Numbered from the stretch's first letter, positions 1 through 7,991 are shown. The stretch: DNA of 32,614 nucleotides from Deltaproteobacteria bacterium (GCA_019310975.1 JAFDDH010000068.1:1-32614), one strand, 5' to 3'. Numbers and translations: made by a program. Notes: a model not told the origin generated them from the sequence alone.

Positions 1-1090
1 ACGGAACCCTGCTGCGGTCCGCCCAGGCGATCCAGCCGGGCTCGTTGCCGCTGGCTTCCATCCACTCGGGTCGCCGCGGCGCGAACCAGGGGGCGTCGTA
101 GGAGATCATCACGCCGTTGACGGTGGCACCGCCGGCGTTCAGGTACTCGATGGAGAGGATGTCGTCGTGGTTCGTGAGCTGGCGGTGGATGTAGCCGAAG
201 CGCGTCTGCCAGGGCTCGGTGCGCTCGGTGCCCGTATTCGTCACCTGCGCGTAGGCGGTCCAGGGGCGCGGCTCGTAGACGCGGTAATCCAGGGTGATGC
301 CGTCGCCGTCGTCGGAGGCGGCCAGGGCGGCCTCCACCTGGCGGCCCGGATGGCGGTTGAGGCGCCACACGTACTCCTCGAGCAGCTCCCTCTGCAGGAT
401 GTCCGTGCTGCCCTCGATGCCCGCGACCGCCGGGTGCAGCGGGGAGTAGCTGCGGATCTTGCGGTGGACCGGATTGTCGACCTTCCACTCACTCTGGATC
501 CGGTCCCCGGCCGCCACCGTTCGCACGGTATCGATGCGCCCGACCCAGATCTGCACGTGCAGCGCGCCCCGGCCCTCTGCGCGCAGATCGCGCTCGCTCT
601 CGATGTCGATGTCGGCGGGGTCCGGGCGCACATAGATGCCGAGCAGCCCGGCCTCGTGCAGCCGCTCCAGCATCGCGCGCACCACCGCGGCGATCGCGCT
701 GGCGTGGTAGACGGCCGGTGCCTCGTCGGCGCCGCCCACGCTCACGCGGATGTGCTCCTCGCCGTCCCGCGTCGCGACATAGCCCGACTCGGCGGCCTGC
801 AGCTCGACACGCAGGGGCAGCAGGCTGGTCAGCGGCGGCGCGTCCGGGTGCGGGTCGCGATACACGAACTCGAAGCGGTCGATCGCGAAGCCGGGACCGT
901 CGTTCTGGTTGGCGAGCGTGGGTCCCGGCTCGGAGGGTGGAGCGCGCCGCAGGGGAGGCAGCTGCGGGGCCGGTGAGCCCGGCAGCCGGATCTGCGCGGA
1001 CGCCGGGTCGGCGCCGCCCAGCACGAGAATCGTGCACGCGATCAGCCCGGCCCAACGCGGCCAGCAGCCGGGCTCTCGTGCGCCGTTCAC
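1..1090 (-). CDS. FhaC/ShlB/HecB-family outer-membrane secretion protein (partial, 5' part)
   Basis: The minus-strand frame is open from a GTG at 1090 to the left edge, giving about 363 residues without a stop; the 3' end lies outside the window. The N-terminus has a hydrophobic stretch (LIACTILVLGG) ending in an ASA-Q signal-peptidase-like site, then a proline-rich linker. Residues about 60-240 look like two POTRA modules of the two-partner-secretion transporters, including LHEAGLLGIYV and the NRHPGRQVEAAL motif typical of FhaC/ShlB. After that come alternating strands (DYRVYEPRPWTAYAQVTNTG) that begin the 16-stranded barrel. Such proteins sit in the outer membrane and export a partner or assemble surface proteins; no TpsA partner is visible here. 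A second in-frame GTG at 1138 would give a 16-residue longer N-terminus. The family is fairly secure; the cargo is unknown. Confidence 0.78.
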   Translation of the reverse strand, partial: MNGAREPGCWPRWAGLIACTILVLGGADPASAQIRLPGSPAPQLPPLRRAPPSEPGPTLANQNDGPGFAIDRFEFVYRDPHPDAPPLTSLLPLRVELQAAESGYVATRDGEEHIRVSVGGADEAPAVYHASAIAAVVRAMLERLHEAGLLGIYVRPDPADIDIESERDLRAEGRGALHVQIWVGRIDTVRTVAAGDRIQSEWKVDNPVHRKIRSYSPLHPAVAGIEGSTDILQRELLEEYVWRLNRHPGRQVEAALAASDDGDGITLDYRVYEPRPWTAYAQVTNTGTERTEPWQTRFGYIHRQLTNHDDILSIEYLNAGGATVNGVMISYDAPWFAPRRPEWMEASGNEPGWIAWADRSRVP

Positions 1091-1510
1091 ATCAGCAGGA
1101 CACGGCGGGACAGGCGCGTTCGAGGTGTCCAGAATCACTCCGGGGTCCAGCGGATGCTGTGGCGCGCCCCGGACCCGGAGCGCACGGTGTGGCCCTTCCA
1201 AGTGGCCGAGATCACGACTGAATGCTCCGGAGAAGGGGCGGCCCACGGGTGTTGCCACCGGCACCCGAGCGAGCGCCGCCCGACACGCGGACGGCCCCGC
1301 CCACAGCAGCGGGGCGGACGATAGCGAGAGTGGCGCGCGGACTCCCCCTGTCCGGCCAGCAAATTTCTTTTCCGAGCTCTCTTCCGTGCAGATTGACGCC
1401 CCGGCCGGACGTCCGCGCACACCCCCCGAGTGGCCGCAATCTGCCCCGCGACTTCCTTCGGACACCCGCGCCCGACTTTCGTTCCCGGCTCCTGGAATCT
1501 GGGTGGGCGC
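1091..1510. other. 420-bp intergenic region, no convincing gene
   Basis: This gap separates the divergent-free starts of the FhaC-like gene (starting at 1090) and the 3' end of the WYL regulator (1511), both minus strand. A 95-codon minus-strand reading frame (1135-1422) is arginine-rich, low in complexity and unlike any family I know, so I did not call it. A GC-rich inverted repeat, GCCCCGC at 1294-1300 and GCGGGGC at 1309-1315 with an 8-nt loop, could form a hairpin but has no T-tract. It probably holds the promoter of the FhaC-like gene and the terminator of the WYL gene, but I cannot locate either with confidence. Confidence 0.5.
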
Positions 1511-2488
1511 TCAGGCGTGGGGATATCGATCCAGGGCGGCCGCCAGCTGAGTCGCGACGGCGTCCCTCAGTGCCTCGGGCTCGACCACGCGGGCTCCGGC
1601 ACCGAAGGACAGGATCCAGCTGGTCAGCTCATGCGTGCCGCCCACCTCCATCACCAGCTCGACGCCGCCGTCCTCGAGCGGGGCCAGCTTCTGGCTTGGA
1701 TGCCACGTCCGCTCGCGCACGTGGGTCGCCCACTCGGGGGTGAAGTGGATCCTGACACGCACCGCCGGCTCGGCGATCACGCCAAAGCTGGCCGCCGTAT
1801 AGGCGTCGAAATCGAATTCGGCCGGAATCTCGAAGCCCTCGCCGCTCGGCTCGATCGTGCGGATCCGATCCACCGCGAAGGTCCGGATTTCGCCGGAGAG
1901 GTGGTCGTGGCCGATCACGTAGAGGCCGCCGCTGCGATACCAGAGCCGGTAGGGGTCGAGCACGCGCTCGCGCTCCGCCCCGGTTCGCCCGGTGTAGTAG
2001 AGCATGCGTACGGCGCGGCGGCCGAGCACGGCCTCGTTCAGCGCCTGGATCGTGTCCTTGAAGTCGGCGTAGCGCTTGTGCGGTCCGGGCAGGACGCGGA
2101 TCGATTCGGCCAACCCGTCCAGGAAGGCGATCAGCTGGTCACCCAATCCGGCCCGGATCTTGGCCAGCGCAGACTGGATCGAATCGTGGAAGACGGTGCC
2201 CTCCAGGGCACGAAGCAGATCCGCGCCGAAGGCCAGCGCCAGGATCTCGTCGGTGGTGAAGGGCACATCGCCGAGCTGGAAGCCATCGAGGAAGCGGTAG
2301 TAGACCTTGCCGTCGCGCTTCTCGCTGACGACCGGGAAGCCGGCGTACATCAGGGCATCGAGGTCGCGGTAGACGGTGCGGCGAACGCATCCGAGCTCCT
2401 CGGCGAGCTGCTCCAGGCCGATGCCGGCTCGGCTCTTGCCGAGTCGCTGGATGAGTTGCCACTGCCGCGCGAGCTGGTCCCCCCGCAT
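1511..2488 (-). CDS. HTH-WYL domain transcriptional regulator
   Basis: A 325-residue protein with an N-terminal winged helix-turn-helix of the HTH_11/DeoR type (LEQLAEELGCVRRTVYRDL, residues about 25-45) followed by a WYL domain (DPYRLWYRSGGLYVIGHDH, about 180-200) and a WCX-type C-terminal extension. WYL proteins are cytoplasmic regulators whose WYL domain is thought to bind a ligand or nucleic acid. It follows the patatin-like gene on the same strand after 74 nt. A TACGCT hexamer ends 6 nt before the ATG and there is no Shine-Dalgarno sequence, so it may have its own leaderless promoter. WYL regulators often control DNA-repair or defence genes, but none are present here. Target unknown. Confidence 0.88.
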   Translation of the reverse strand: MRGDQLARQWQLIQRLGKSRAGIGLEQLAEELGCVRRTVYRDLDALMYAGFPVVSEKRDGKVYYRFLDGFQLGDVPFTTDEILALAFGADLLRALEGTVFHDSIQSALAKIRAGLGDQLIAFLDGLAESIRVLPGPHKRYADFKDTIQALNEAVLGRRAVRMLYYTGRTGAERERVLDPYRLWYRSGGLYVIGHDHLSGEIRTFAVDRIRTIEPSGEGFEIPAEFDFDAYTAASFGVIAEPAVRVRIHFTPEWATHVRERTWHPSQKLAPLEDGGVELVMEVGGTHELTSWILSFGAGARVVEPEALRDAVATQLAAALDRYPHA

Positions 2489-2494
2489 CCGGGC

Positions 2495-2500
2495 AGCGTA
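2495..2500 (-). promoter_or_regulatory. Candidate -10 element (leaderless) of the WYL regulator
   Basis: On the minus strand TACGCT (fits TANNNT) is followed by 6 nt (gcccgg) and then the ATG at 2488. No Shine-Dalgarno-like purine run lies within 15 nt. If this is the -10 box, transcription would start at or next to the A of the ATG. No good -35 box is apparent. The call rests on spacing only and on the same arrangement at three other genes in the window. Confidence 0.3.
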
Positions 2501-2562
2501 GCTCGGCCGGCCAGGATCCCGAACGAAGGGCTGCTGCCGGCGGGGGCTTCCACCCGACCCGG

Positions 2563-3843
2563 TCAGGGCTGGCTGCGCGGGTCGAGATCCGCGTCGTCGT
2601 CGAAGAAGCGGGCCAGGTCCTCTTCCTTCGCCATCGCGTCCGCGTAGCCGAGCTCGGCCAGCGGTATTGTGAAGGCCGCATCGAAGAGCAGGTAGGAGAG
2701 CAGATCCGCCTCCTTGAACTCGCCGCCCACGCCCGAGCCGCGAATGAACATCTTCAGGAAGGCGCCGAGCTCCAGCTGGCTCGCCTTGTCGGCGATCAGC
2801 TCGCCGGCCATCACACCGAGATCGCGCGAGGGTCGGATCACCATATCCTCGATGCGCTGGATCGGGCGTCCGCCCCGCTCGACGCCCACGGCGTTGAGGG
2901 TTTCGAGGAAGTCATCGCCGAAGGCGATCTCGCCGTTGCTGATGATGTCGTTGATGAAGTGCATGCGCGCCAGGTCCGCATCCACGGGGCTCAACATGAG
3001 GGCGTTGAGCACCTTGCCAAAGAGGAACATCGGATTGCCAAAGCCGGCCGTGCGCTGTTGGGCGAGCGCCTCGCTCACGGTCGGCGGCACACCGTGGCTG
3101 AGGCCGATCACCAGCACGCGGCTGGCCCCCAGCCTCACGGCCGGGGCCAGCGGTGTGTTGAGACGCATCCCCCCGTCCGCGTAGTAGCGCGAGCCGACGC
3201 GTACGGCGGGAAAGAGCAGGGGGATTGCCGCCGAAGCCAGGGCATGGACCGGCGCCAGGCGAATGCCCTGCATGCGGATGTTGTCCTGGTTTGCCCACGG
3301 GGGCAGTGCGCGGTCCTTCTGCTCGACGAAGACCACGGCGCGGCCGGTGGCGAGCTGTGTGGCGGCGATGCATACGGCCTCCACGTGGCCGGAATCGAGG
3401 TTGCGCCGGATTCCCGGCCAGGGAATGGCATCCAGCACCAGCTGCTCGAGCGGACCGGTATCGAGCAGTCCGAAGAGCCGGTCGGGGCGTCGCCCCTCGC
3501 GTAGCTGCTGCGCGACCTTGCGCACGCCGAAGAGCTTGCGCGGTATGGAGATCAGGTCGCGTGGACTGAAGCGGAAGATCTCGTCGACGTGGAGATCCTC
3601 CCAGATCTTCACCAGCCGTGGACCGCGGCCGTGCTCCTGGTCGGCGGTGGCGGCCACGAAGGCCGCGTGGATGGCGCCCACCGAGGTGCCACAGATGATC
3701 TCGAAGCGAGGCTCCACGCCCTTGCGCCTGGGCAGGTCGTCGAGGATGAACTGCAGGACGCCTGCCTCGTAGGCGCCGCGGGCGCCACCACCCGAGAGGA
3801 CGATGGCGCGCTTCGGGCGACCATTCTGCGCGTTGTTGGCCAA
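2563..3843 (-). CDS. Patatin-like phospholipase
   Basis: A 426-residue patatin-domain serine hydrolase. It has the glycine-rich oxyanion motif GGGARGAY (residues 18-25), the nucleophile elbow GTSVG with Ser54 (52-56) and the catalytic-dyad Asp in DGG (223-225), all intact. The family hydrolyses acyl esters of glycerophospholipids or lysophospholipids in the cytoplasm or after secretion; there is no signal peptide. The C-terminal 170 residues are less conserved and end in an acidic tail (DDDADLD). The likely start is TTG at 3843, only 10 nt after the efp stop, with no clear ribosome binding site, so translation may depend on efp. CapV-type phage-defence patatins are an alternative in general, but no nucleotide cyclase is nearby, so a housekeeping lipase is favoured. 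Confidence 0.9.
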   Translation of the reverse strand: MANNAQNGRPKRAIVLSGGGARGAYEAGVLQFILDDLPRRKGVEPRFEIICGTSVGAIHAAFVAATADQEHGRGPRLVKIWEDLHVDEIFRFSPRDLISIPRKLFGVRKVAQQLREGRRPDRLFGLLDTGPLEQLVLDAIPWPGIRRNLDSGHVEAVCIAATQLATGRAVVFVEQKDRALPPWANQDNIRMQGIRLAPVHALASAAIPLLFPAVRVGSRYYADGGMRLNTPLAPAVRLGASRVLVIGLSHGVPPTVSEALAQQRTAGFGNPMFLFGKVLNALMLSPVDADLARMHFINDIISNGEIAFGDDFLETLNAVGVERGGRPIQRIEDMVIRPSRDLGVMAGELIADKASQLELGAFLKMFIRGSGVGGEFKEADLLSYLLFDAAFTIPLAELGYADAMAKEEDLARFFDDDADLDPRSQP

Positions 3844-3853
3844 TCGTCGGCCG

Positions 3854-4420
3854 CTACTTGGAGACCCGCTCCGAGTACTCGCCCGTGCGTGTGTCCACGC
3901 GGATCGTGTCCCCCTCTTCGATGAAGAGCGGGACGTTGAGCGTGGCGCCGGACTCGATCGTGGCCGGCTTGCTGGCGCCCGAGGATGTGTCTCCCTTCAC
4001 ACCCGGGTCGGACTTGACGACCTTTGCCACGATGTAGTTCGGCAGCTGGATTTGGACCGGCTTGCCCTTCCAGAAGAGGACCTCGACCTCCATATTTTCC
4101 AGCAGGTAGTCGACTGCGCGGCCGAGCACGTCTCCGCCGATCGGGATCTGGTCGTAGGTTGCTGAGTCCATGAAGATGAGCCCCTCGCCATCGTGGTAGA
4201 GGTACTGCATCCCCTTCTCCTCGATGTCCGCCTCCTCGAGCTTCTCGCCCGAGCGGAAGGTCCGGTCCACCACCTTGCCGTTGAGCAGGTTCTTGAGCTT
4301 GGTGCGCACGAAGGCGCCGCCCTTGCCCGGCTTCACGTGTTGGAAATAGGTGATGTTGAAGGGCTGGCCGTCGAGCTCGAGCTTGAGGCCGTTCTTGAAC
4401 TGGGACGTATCTACAGCCAT
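3854..4420 (-). CDS. efp: Elongation factor P
   Basis: A 188-residue protein with full-length EF-P architecture: KOW-like domain I, then two OB domains. EF-P binds between the P and E sites and relieves ribosomes stalled on proline stretches. The modification loop is VKPGKGGAF with Lys33 at the tip, matching the E. coli Lys34 context that is beta-lysylated by EpmA/EpmB, rather than the arginine type modified by EarP. The C-terminal signature (GATLNVPLFIEEGDTIRVDTRTGEY) is present. An AAGGA ribosome binding site lies 4-5 nt before the ATG. It is followed by the patatin gene after 10 nt; 135 nt separate it from the upstream SDR-like gene, long enough for its own promoter. Confidence 0.97.
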   Translation of the reverse strand: MAVDTSQFKNGLKLELDGQPFNITYFQHVKPGKGGAFVRTKLKNLLNGKVVDRTFRSGEKLEEADIEEKGMQYLYHDGEGLIFMDSATYDQIPIGGDVLGRAVDYLLENMEVEVLFWKGKPVQIQLPNYIVAKVVKSDPGVKGDTSSGASKPATIESGATLNVPLFIEEGDTIRVDTRTGEYSERVSK

Positions 4421-4555
4421 GATTTTCCTTGCGTTTTTCAGGATCTGGGCCGCCGGAGGATAGCCGAGCCGCCCCCGCCCGCCACGAATCGGAACAATTC
4501 GCGATCGACTGAAGAAGAGTCCGCAGGGCGTCGATCGAGGGCCGCCGCTCGCGCC

Positions 4556-5581
4556 TCAGATCTGGGTGGTTTCGATGCGCGCCCGACCGTCATCACTGCG
4601 GCCGGCGCCGATCCGGTAGCCGGGCCGGAAGCCCAGCTCGCTGCGCGCCCGGCTGGTGTCGAGGGTGAAGCCGTAGCGCAGGTGCGGGCCGACGAGCCCG
4701 GTCCGCCAGCCGTCGGCGCCAAGCATCCGGGCGGCCCCCGCGGCGCCGCGTAGGAGTGGGCCCGGCAGGGGGATCGAGCGCCAGCCGCTCCAGCTCGTCA
4801 GCACCGACATCGGCAGACTCTCGTCGCCGGCGATATTGAAGATGCCCGACACGCGCCGGTGCACGGCGAGACGCAGTGCGCTGCAGACGTCGCGGTCCGC
4901 CACCAGCGCGCACATCGGATCGAAGCCCATCGCGCGGATACCCGATCGCACCGAGCCGGACTGCCAGGGATTGAGGAAGAGCGTCCCGTCGGCGCCCACC
5001 ACCACGGGAACGCGCAGAAGCGAGACCGCCAGCCGATCGTTGTGGATCTCACCGTGCAGCAGCATGTCGCAATCGATCCACGAGCGGGTGTCCGGCGGAA
5101 GGTCGGGATCGAGGTCGAGCTCGCTCTGCTCCGTCAGCCGGTTCGCGTTGCCCGGCGCGAGTCGGTACACATAGGCACTGCCGAGCGCGACCAACTGACG
5201 CACAGTGGCCGTCTCGAGACAATGCTGCAGGATCAGGCGCGCCTCGGTGGTGCGATCCGGCACACCCGAGAGCGTGGCCCGACTGCCCGGTAGCGGCTGT
5301 GCATGGGGCGGCAGGTGGATCACAGCGTCGACACCGTGCTCGCGCAGCGGTCCGGCGTGGAAGAGATCGTTGACCTGGCGATGTCGTGTCAGGTCAACGC
5401 GCGCGTAGTCGAGCCGGCGCCCCGGACCGCGCATGAAGCGGTCGAAGGCACGCGGCGGTGGGCCGGATCCGACCGCCAGGATGCTGCGCACCGATTCGTC
5501 GAAGTGCAGGCGCTTGACCAGCCGGCGGCCGATCGGCTCATCGGCGTGCGTGATCATGACATTGCGCGGTTCGCTGCTCAT
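4556..5581 (-). CDS. Degenerate extended SDR / NAD-dependent epimerase-like protein (copy A)
   Basis: A 341-residue protein with the fold signature of NAD-dependent epimerase/dehydratases: N-terminal beta-alpha-beta (NVMITHADEPIGRRLVKRL), VDAVIHL, QLVALGSAYVY, LLRVPVVVG and GIFNIAGDE. Key residues are missing. The TGxxGxxG cofactor motif reads T11-H-A-D-E-P-I-G18, losing two of three glycines, and the YxxxK active-site region reads RSWIDCDML, without Tyr or Lys. It probably lacks normal dehydrogenase activity; a binding or scaffold role is inference. It starts 16 nt after the stop of acyltransferase A in the parA unit. A paralogous SDR with intact glycines pairs with a paralogous acyltransferase at 11568-13387. 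Confidence 0.8.
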   Translation of the reverse strand: MSSEPRNVMITHADEPIGRRLVKRLHFDESVRSILAVGSGPPPRAFDRFMRGPGRRLDYARVDLTRHRQVNDLFHAGPLREHGVDAVIHLPPHAQPLPGSRATLSGVPDRTTEARLILQHCLETATVRQLVALGSAYVYRLAPGNANRLTEQSELDLDPDLPPDTRSWIDCDMLLHGEIHNDRLAVSLLRVPVVVGADGTLFLNPWQSGSVRSGIRAMGFDPMCALVADRDVCSALRLAVHRRVSGIFNIAGDESLPMSVLTSWSGWRSIPLPGPLLRGAAGAARMLGADGWRTGLVGPHLRYGFTLDTSRARSELGFRPGYRIGAGRSDDGRARIETTQI

Positions 5582-5597
5582 GCCCGGATGCCGGCCC

Positions 5598-6779
5598 CTA
5601 TCGGTTGCGGTCGATCAGGGCCTGTACTTCGCGGCGCACCCTGCGTGCCAGGTAGCGGACGAGGCGCGGATCGTCCGCGTCCTCGGGGCCAAATTGCTCG
5701 GCGAGATGCAGCGGCTCACCGTACACGATGCGATAGCCGACCGGGTAGGGGAGCAGACCGAGCGGCCCGAGCAGTGGGAAGGTCGGCGTGATCGGTGCCA
5801 TCGGGAGACCGAGGGTCTTGGCGACCATCGGCAGGTCGAAGAGAATCGGCATTTGATCGTCGCTGCCGATCACGGCGGCCGGCACCACGGGCGCCTCGGC
5901 GCGCAGTGCCTGCTCGATGAAGCCGATGTGAAACTTCTGCAGTCGGTAGCGCTGCGTGATGCGCTTGGTGACGCCCGCCATGCCCTCCGGAAAGACCAGC
6001 ACCATCTGGCCCTCGCGCAGCAGGTCGCCGAAGTTCTCTCGGGTGCCCACGATCTGGCCCATACGCGCGAAGAAGACGTTCACCCAGGGCAGGCTGCCAG
6101 CCCAGTGATCGACGACCGAGCGCGCGAGCCGCGGCGGGTCCGTGTTGAGTGCCACGTCCATCACCATCATCGCGCCGTCGAAGGGCAGGAGCCCGGCGTG
6201 GTTCGATGCGATCACGGCCGGTCCGCTCGTCGGCAGGTGCTCGTGCCCGTGACTCTTGACGCGGAACCAAGTGCTGTAGAGGAGGAGAAAGAGCGGAAAG
6301 GCCTGGCGCAGGGCGCGGCTCGAGAGGCCGAAGCGATCGTAGGGAGTCTCGCCGCCGACGAGGTGGGCCAGGGCGGCGAGCCGGCGCCGGTCATCGGCGT
6401 CCAGCAGCCGGTCGATCAGGTCGGCCGGCTCCTCGAGCTCGATGTCCTGGAGCGATGGTGTGGCGATCCAGCGCCGCGCCTGTAGGGGCGTCGGCGAGAT
6501 CTCCACGGCGTCCGCTGCGGGCGGCACTTCGGAGCCGGCCGGCGCATCGCGGATGACCTCGCGCAGCACCGGCGGCGGCGCCGGCTTCTGGCTTGGGGCC
6601 GGCAGGCCCAGTGCGCAGAGGCCGGTCTCGAAGGGATCGGGGTCGGCCAGGCGGTCGAAGGGGTCGGAGCCGAGGGCGGGGGTCGTGTCGTCGTGGAGCT
6701 GCACCGGCATCGATGTCGTGCCCGTCGCGGGATCCAGGCTGGTCGGATTGGGGGCACTGGGGCCGGTGGGCTCACTCAC
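5598..6779 (-). CDS. PlsC/DGAT-like lysophospholipid acyltransferase (copy A)
   Basis: A 393-residue protein starting at GTG 6779, which overlaps the parA stop in GTGA, with GGAGA 5 nt upstream; longer upstream extensions in this frame are shadows of parA. Residues 1-about 130 are proline- and acid-rich and probably disordered. The rest is a glycerolipid acyltransferase domain: SNHAGLLPFDG (His and Asp separated by six residues rather than the usual four), LVFPEGMAG, and a PITPTFPLLGPLGLLP segment near the C-terminus. The family transfers acyl groups from acyl-CoA or acyl-ACP to a lipid acceptor at the inner membrane face. It is clearly related to the acyltransferase at 12488-13387, but the other copy lacks the long N-terminal extension. 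Substrate unknown. Confidence 0.87.
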   Translation of the reverse strand: MSEPTGPSAPNPTSLDPATGTTSMPVQLHDDTTPALGSDPFDRLADPDPFETGLCALGLPAPSQKPAPPPVLREVIRDAPAGSEVPPAADAVEISPTPLQARRWIATPSLQDIELEEPADLIDRLLDADDRRRLAALAHLVGGETPYDRFGLSSRALRQAFPLFLLLYSTWFRVKSHGHEHLPTSGPAVIASNHAGLLPFDGAMMVMDVALNTDPPRLARSVVDHWAGSLPWVNVFFARMGQIVGTRENFGDLLREGQMVLVFPEGMAGVTKRITQRYRLQKFHIGFIEQALRAEAPVVPAAVIGSDDQMPILFDLPMVAKTLGLPMAPITPTFPLLGPLGLLPYPVGYRIVYGEPLHLAEQFGPEDADDPRLVRYLARRVRREVQALIDRNR

Positions 6780-7678
6780 CTCGTCTCCTCGAGCGGCACG
6801 TGCTCCGGACGAATGGAAGACGAATCCTCCGCAGCGGGCGGCGGCGCCAGGGAACGGACTCGCAGCGGCGGCCGGCTGCGTTCTTCGAGCTCCTCGGCGA
6901 GGGCGGCCATCGTCGCGGCCGCGCGATCCCGGGGTGCGTACTCGAAAATCGACTGCCCGTGCGATTGTGCCTCGTCGATCTTCACGTGGTAGCCGACCAC
7001 GGTGTGGGCGATCTCCTTGGGGAACTGCTGCTTGAGGCGCTCCAGGATTTCGTTGGCCAGCCGCGTGCGGCGGTAGAAGGTGGGGATCACCATGCTGACG
7101 CGCAGATCCGGCCGTTCGTAGCGCCGCCGCACCATGCGGAGTGTGCGCATCAGCTCCGCGCATCCATCCAGTGCCAGGAAGGTGAGCGGGCAGGGCACCA
7201 CCACCTCGTCGCTGGCGCAGAGAACATTGAGCGTGAGCGGCCCGAAGCTCGGGGGTGCGTCGAAGAACACGAAGTCGTAGCGGGCCAGCTCGGGCGCCCG
7301 ATCCAGTCTGTCGCGCAGCCGGAAGCTGGAGCCGGCTTCGCCGGTCCAGCCCGGGAAGAGGGCGAGGGCCTTGTTGCTGACGATGAGGTCGAGATTGGCG
7401 ACGCGCGTGGGTCGGGTGGGCAGGTCGTTGCCGGTCGGCGCGGATTCGGGCCGGTCGGGCGCCTCGCCGAGCAACCCGTCCACCAAGAGCTCGATCGAGG
7501 TCCGTTCGGGGCGGCGAATCTCCATGCCGAGGACCTTGCCGAGCTGGCCCTGGGGGTCCATATCGATGGCAAGGATGCGCTGTCCGCGCTCTGCCGCGAG
7601 GTACGCGGCAAGATTCGCGACGAGGGTGGTCTTTCCACTGCCACCCTTCTCGTTGATGAACGCGATGCGGCGAGGTAT
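6776..7678 (-). CDS. Orphan ParA/MinD-family ATPase with non-canonical start
   Basis: A ParA-type P-loop ATPase of about 300 residues. The deviant Walker A motif is FINEKGGSGKTTLVANLA, followed by the Walker A' segment ILAIDMDPQGQL and Walker B FVFFDAPPSFGPL. ParA proteins dimerise on ATP, bind DNA non-specifically and position cargo. No ParB gene or parS-like cluster is seen. No ATG, GTG, TTG or CTG occurs in frame between the upstream stop (7709-7711) and the Walker A box. The best fit to the family start (xPRRIAFINEKGG) is an ATA at 7678, 6 nt after a GGGGGA purine run. The next in-frame ATG (7561) would remove the Walker A motif. The stop overlaps the acyltransferase start, so the two are translationally coupled; cargo positioning for lipid enzymes is a hypothesis. 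Confidence 0.88.
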   Translation of the reverse strand: MPRRIAFINEKGGSGKTTLVANLAAYLAAERGQRILAIDMDPQGQLGKVLGMEIRRPERTSIELLVDGLLGEAPDRPESAPTGNDLPTRPTRVANLDLIVSNKALALFPGWTGEAGSSFRLRDRLDRAPELARYDFVFFDAPPSFGPLTLNVLCASDEVVVPCPLTFLALDGCAELMRTLRMVRRRYERPDLRVSMVIPTFYRRTRLANEILERLKQQFPKEIAHTVVGYHVKIDEAQSHGQSIFEYAPRDRAAATMAALAEELEERSRPPLRVRSLAPPPAAEDSSSIRPEHVPLEETR

Positions 7679-7845
7679 GACCGATCCCCCCTGTCTCGGG
7701 CGCTCTCGCTATGGTCCGCTCGGCTTGGTGCCGATTCCTGAGTCGCATCAGGGCCTATCGCAGAGACCATGATGTGACGCTTGAGGTTTGGGCTGTGACT
7801 TGAACGCTGTGGTGCTCGGCTTGACTCCCGACTCGCAGATCAGCA

Positions 7846-7874
7846 GGCGTTCGCGCGACGCCCGAACGCCTTTT
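7846..7874 (+). terminator. Candidate intrinsic terminator reading plus strand
   Basis: GGCGTTCG (7846-7853) and CGAACGCC (7863-7870) form a perfect 8-bp stem with a 9-nt loop, followed directly by TTTT and CATT. The T-run is on the plus strand, yet no plus-strand gene lies upstream: the nearest gene, parA, starts at 7678 on the minus strand. It could end a short plus-strand RNA or be a chance hairpin in the parA leader. Confidence 0.4.
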
Positions 7875-7890
7875 CATTCGTCTGTTTCGT

Positions 7891-7919
7891 TCATTACTCG
7901 TGACGATCGTTGGTGTCAA
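7891..7919 (-). promoter_or_regulatory. Weak promoter candidate upstream of parA
   Basis: On the minus strand a perfect TTGACA (-35, 7919-7914) is followed 17 nt later by TAATGA (7896-7891), a poor match to TATAAT. It reads toward parA, about 210 nt before the proposed start. The segment 7679-8020 holds no gene; it is visibly more AT-rich than the coding DNA around it and contains this candidate plus the hairpins at 7846 and 7959. Confidence 0.25.
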
Positions 7920-7958
7920 CGGTCAACGATGCGGATTCTGCCGATCGAGCCAAAGGCA

Positions 7959-7991
7959 GAGGGCCCGCAGCGCAAAGCGCTGCGGGCCCTC
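7959..7991 (-). terminator. Strong hairpin after etfA (likely terminator)
   Basis: Perfect 15-bp inverted repeat, GAGGGCCCGCAGCGC (7959-7973) and its complement (7977-7991), with a 3-nt loop. It begins 30 nt after the etfA stop. On the minus strand the stem is followed by TGCCTTTGG, only a weak T-tract, so it may act as a terminator, an RNA-stabilising structure, or both. Confidence 0.7.

Noticed and set aside
1135-1422. 95-codon minus-strand ORF in the first intergenic region
   Set aside because: Arginine-rich, no ribosome binding site and no recognisable motif; typical of chance ORFs in this GC range.
1511-3843. Phage-defence island (WYL regulator plus CapV-like patatin)
   Set aside because: No nucleotide cyclase, nuclease effector or mobility gene nearby, and efp lies in the same run, so a housekeeping context is more likely.
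5598-7748. 716-codon reading of the acyltransferase as a fusion with an upstream domain
   Set aside because: The upstream part is parA read in the wrong frame; the GTG at 6779 with a good ribosome binding site is the natural start.
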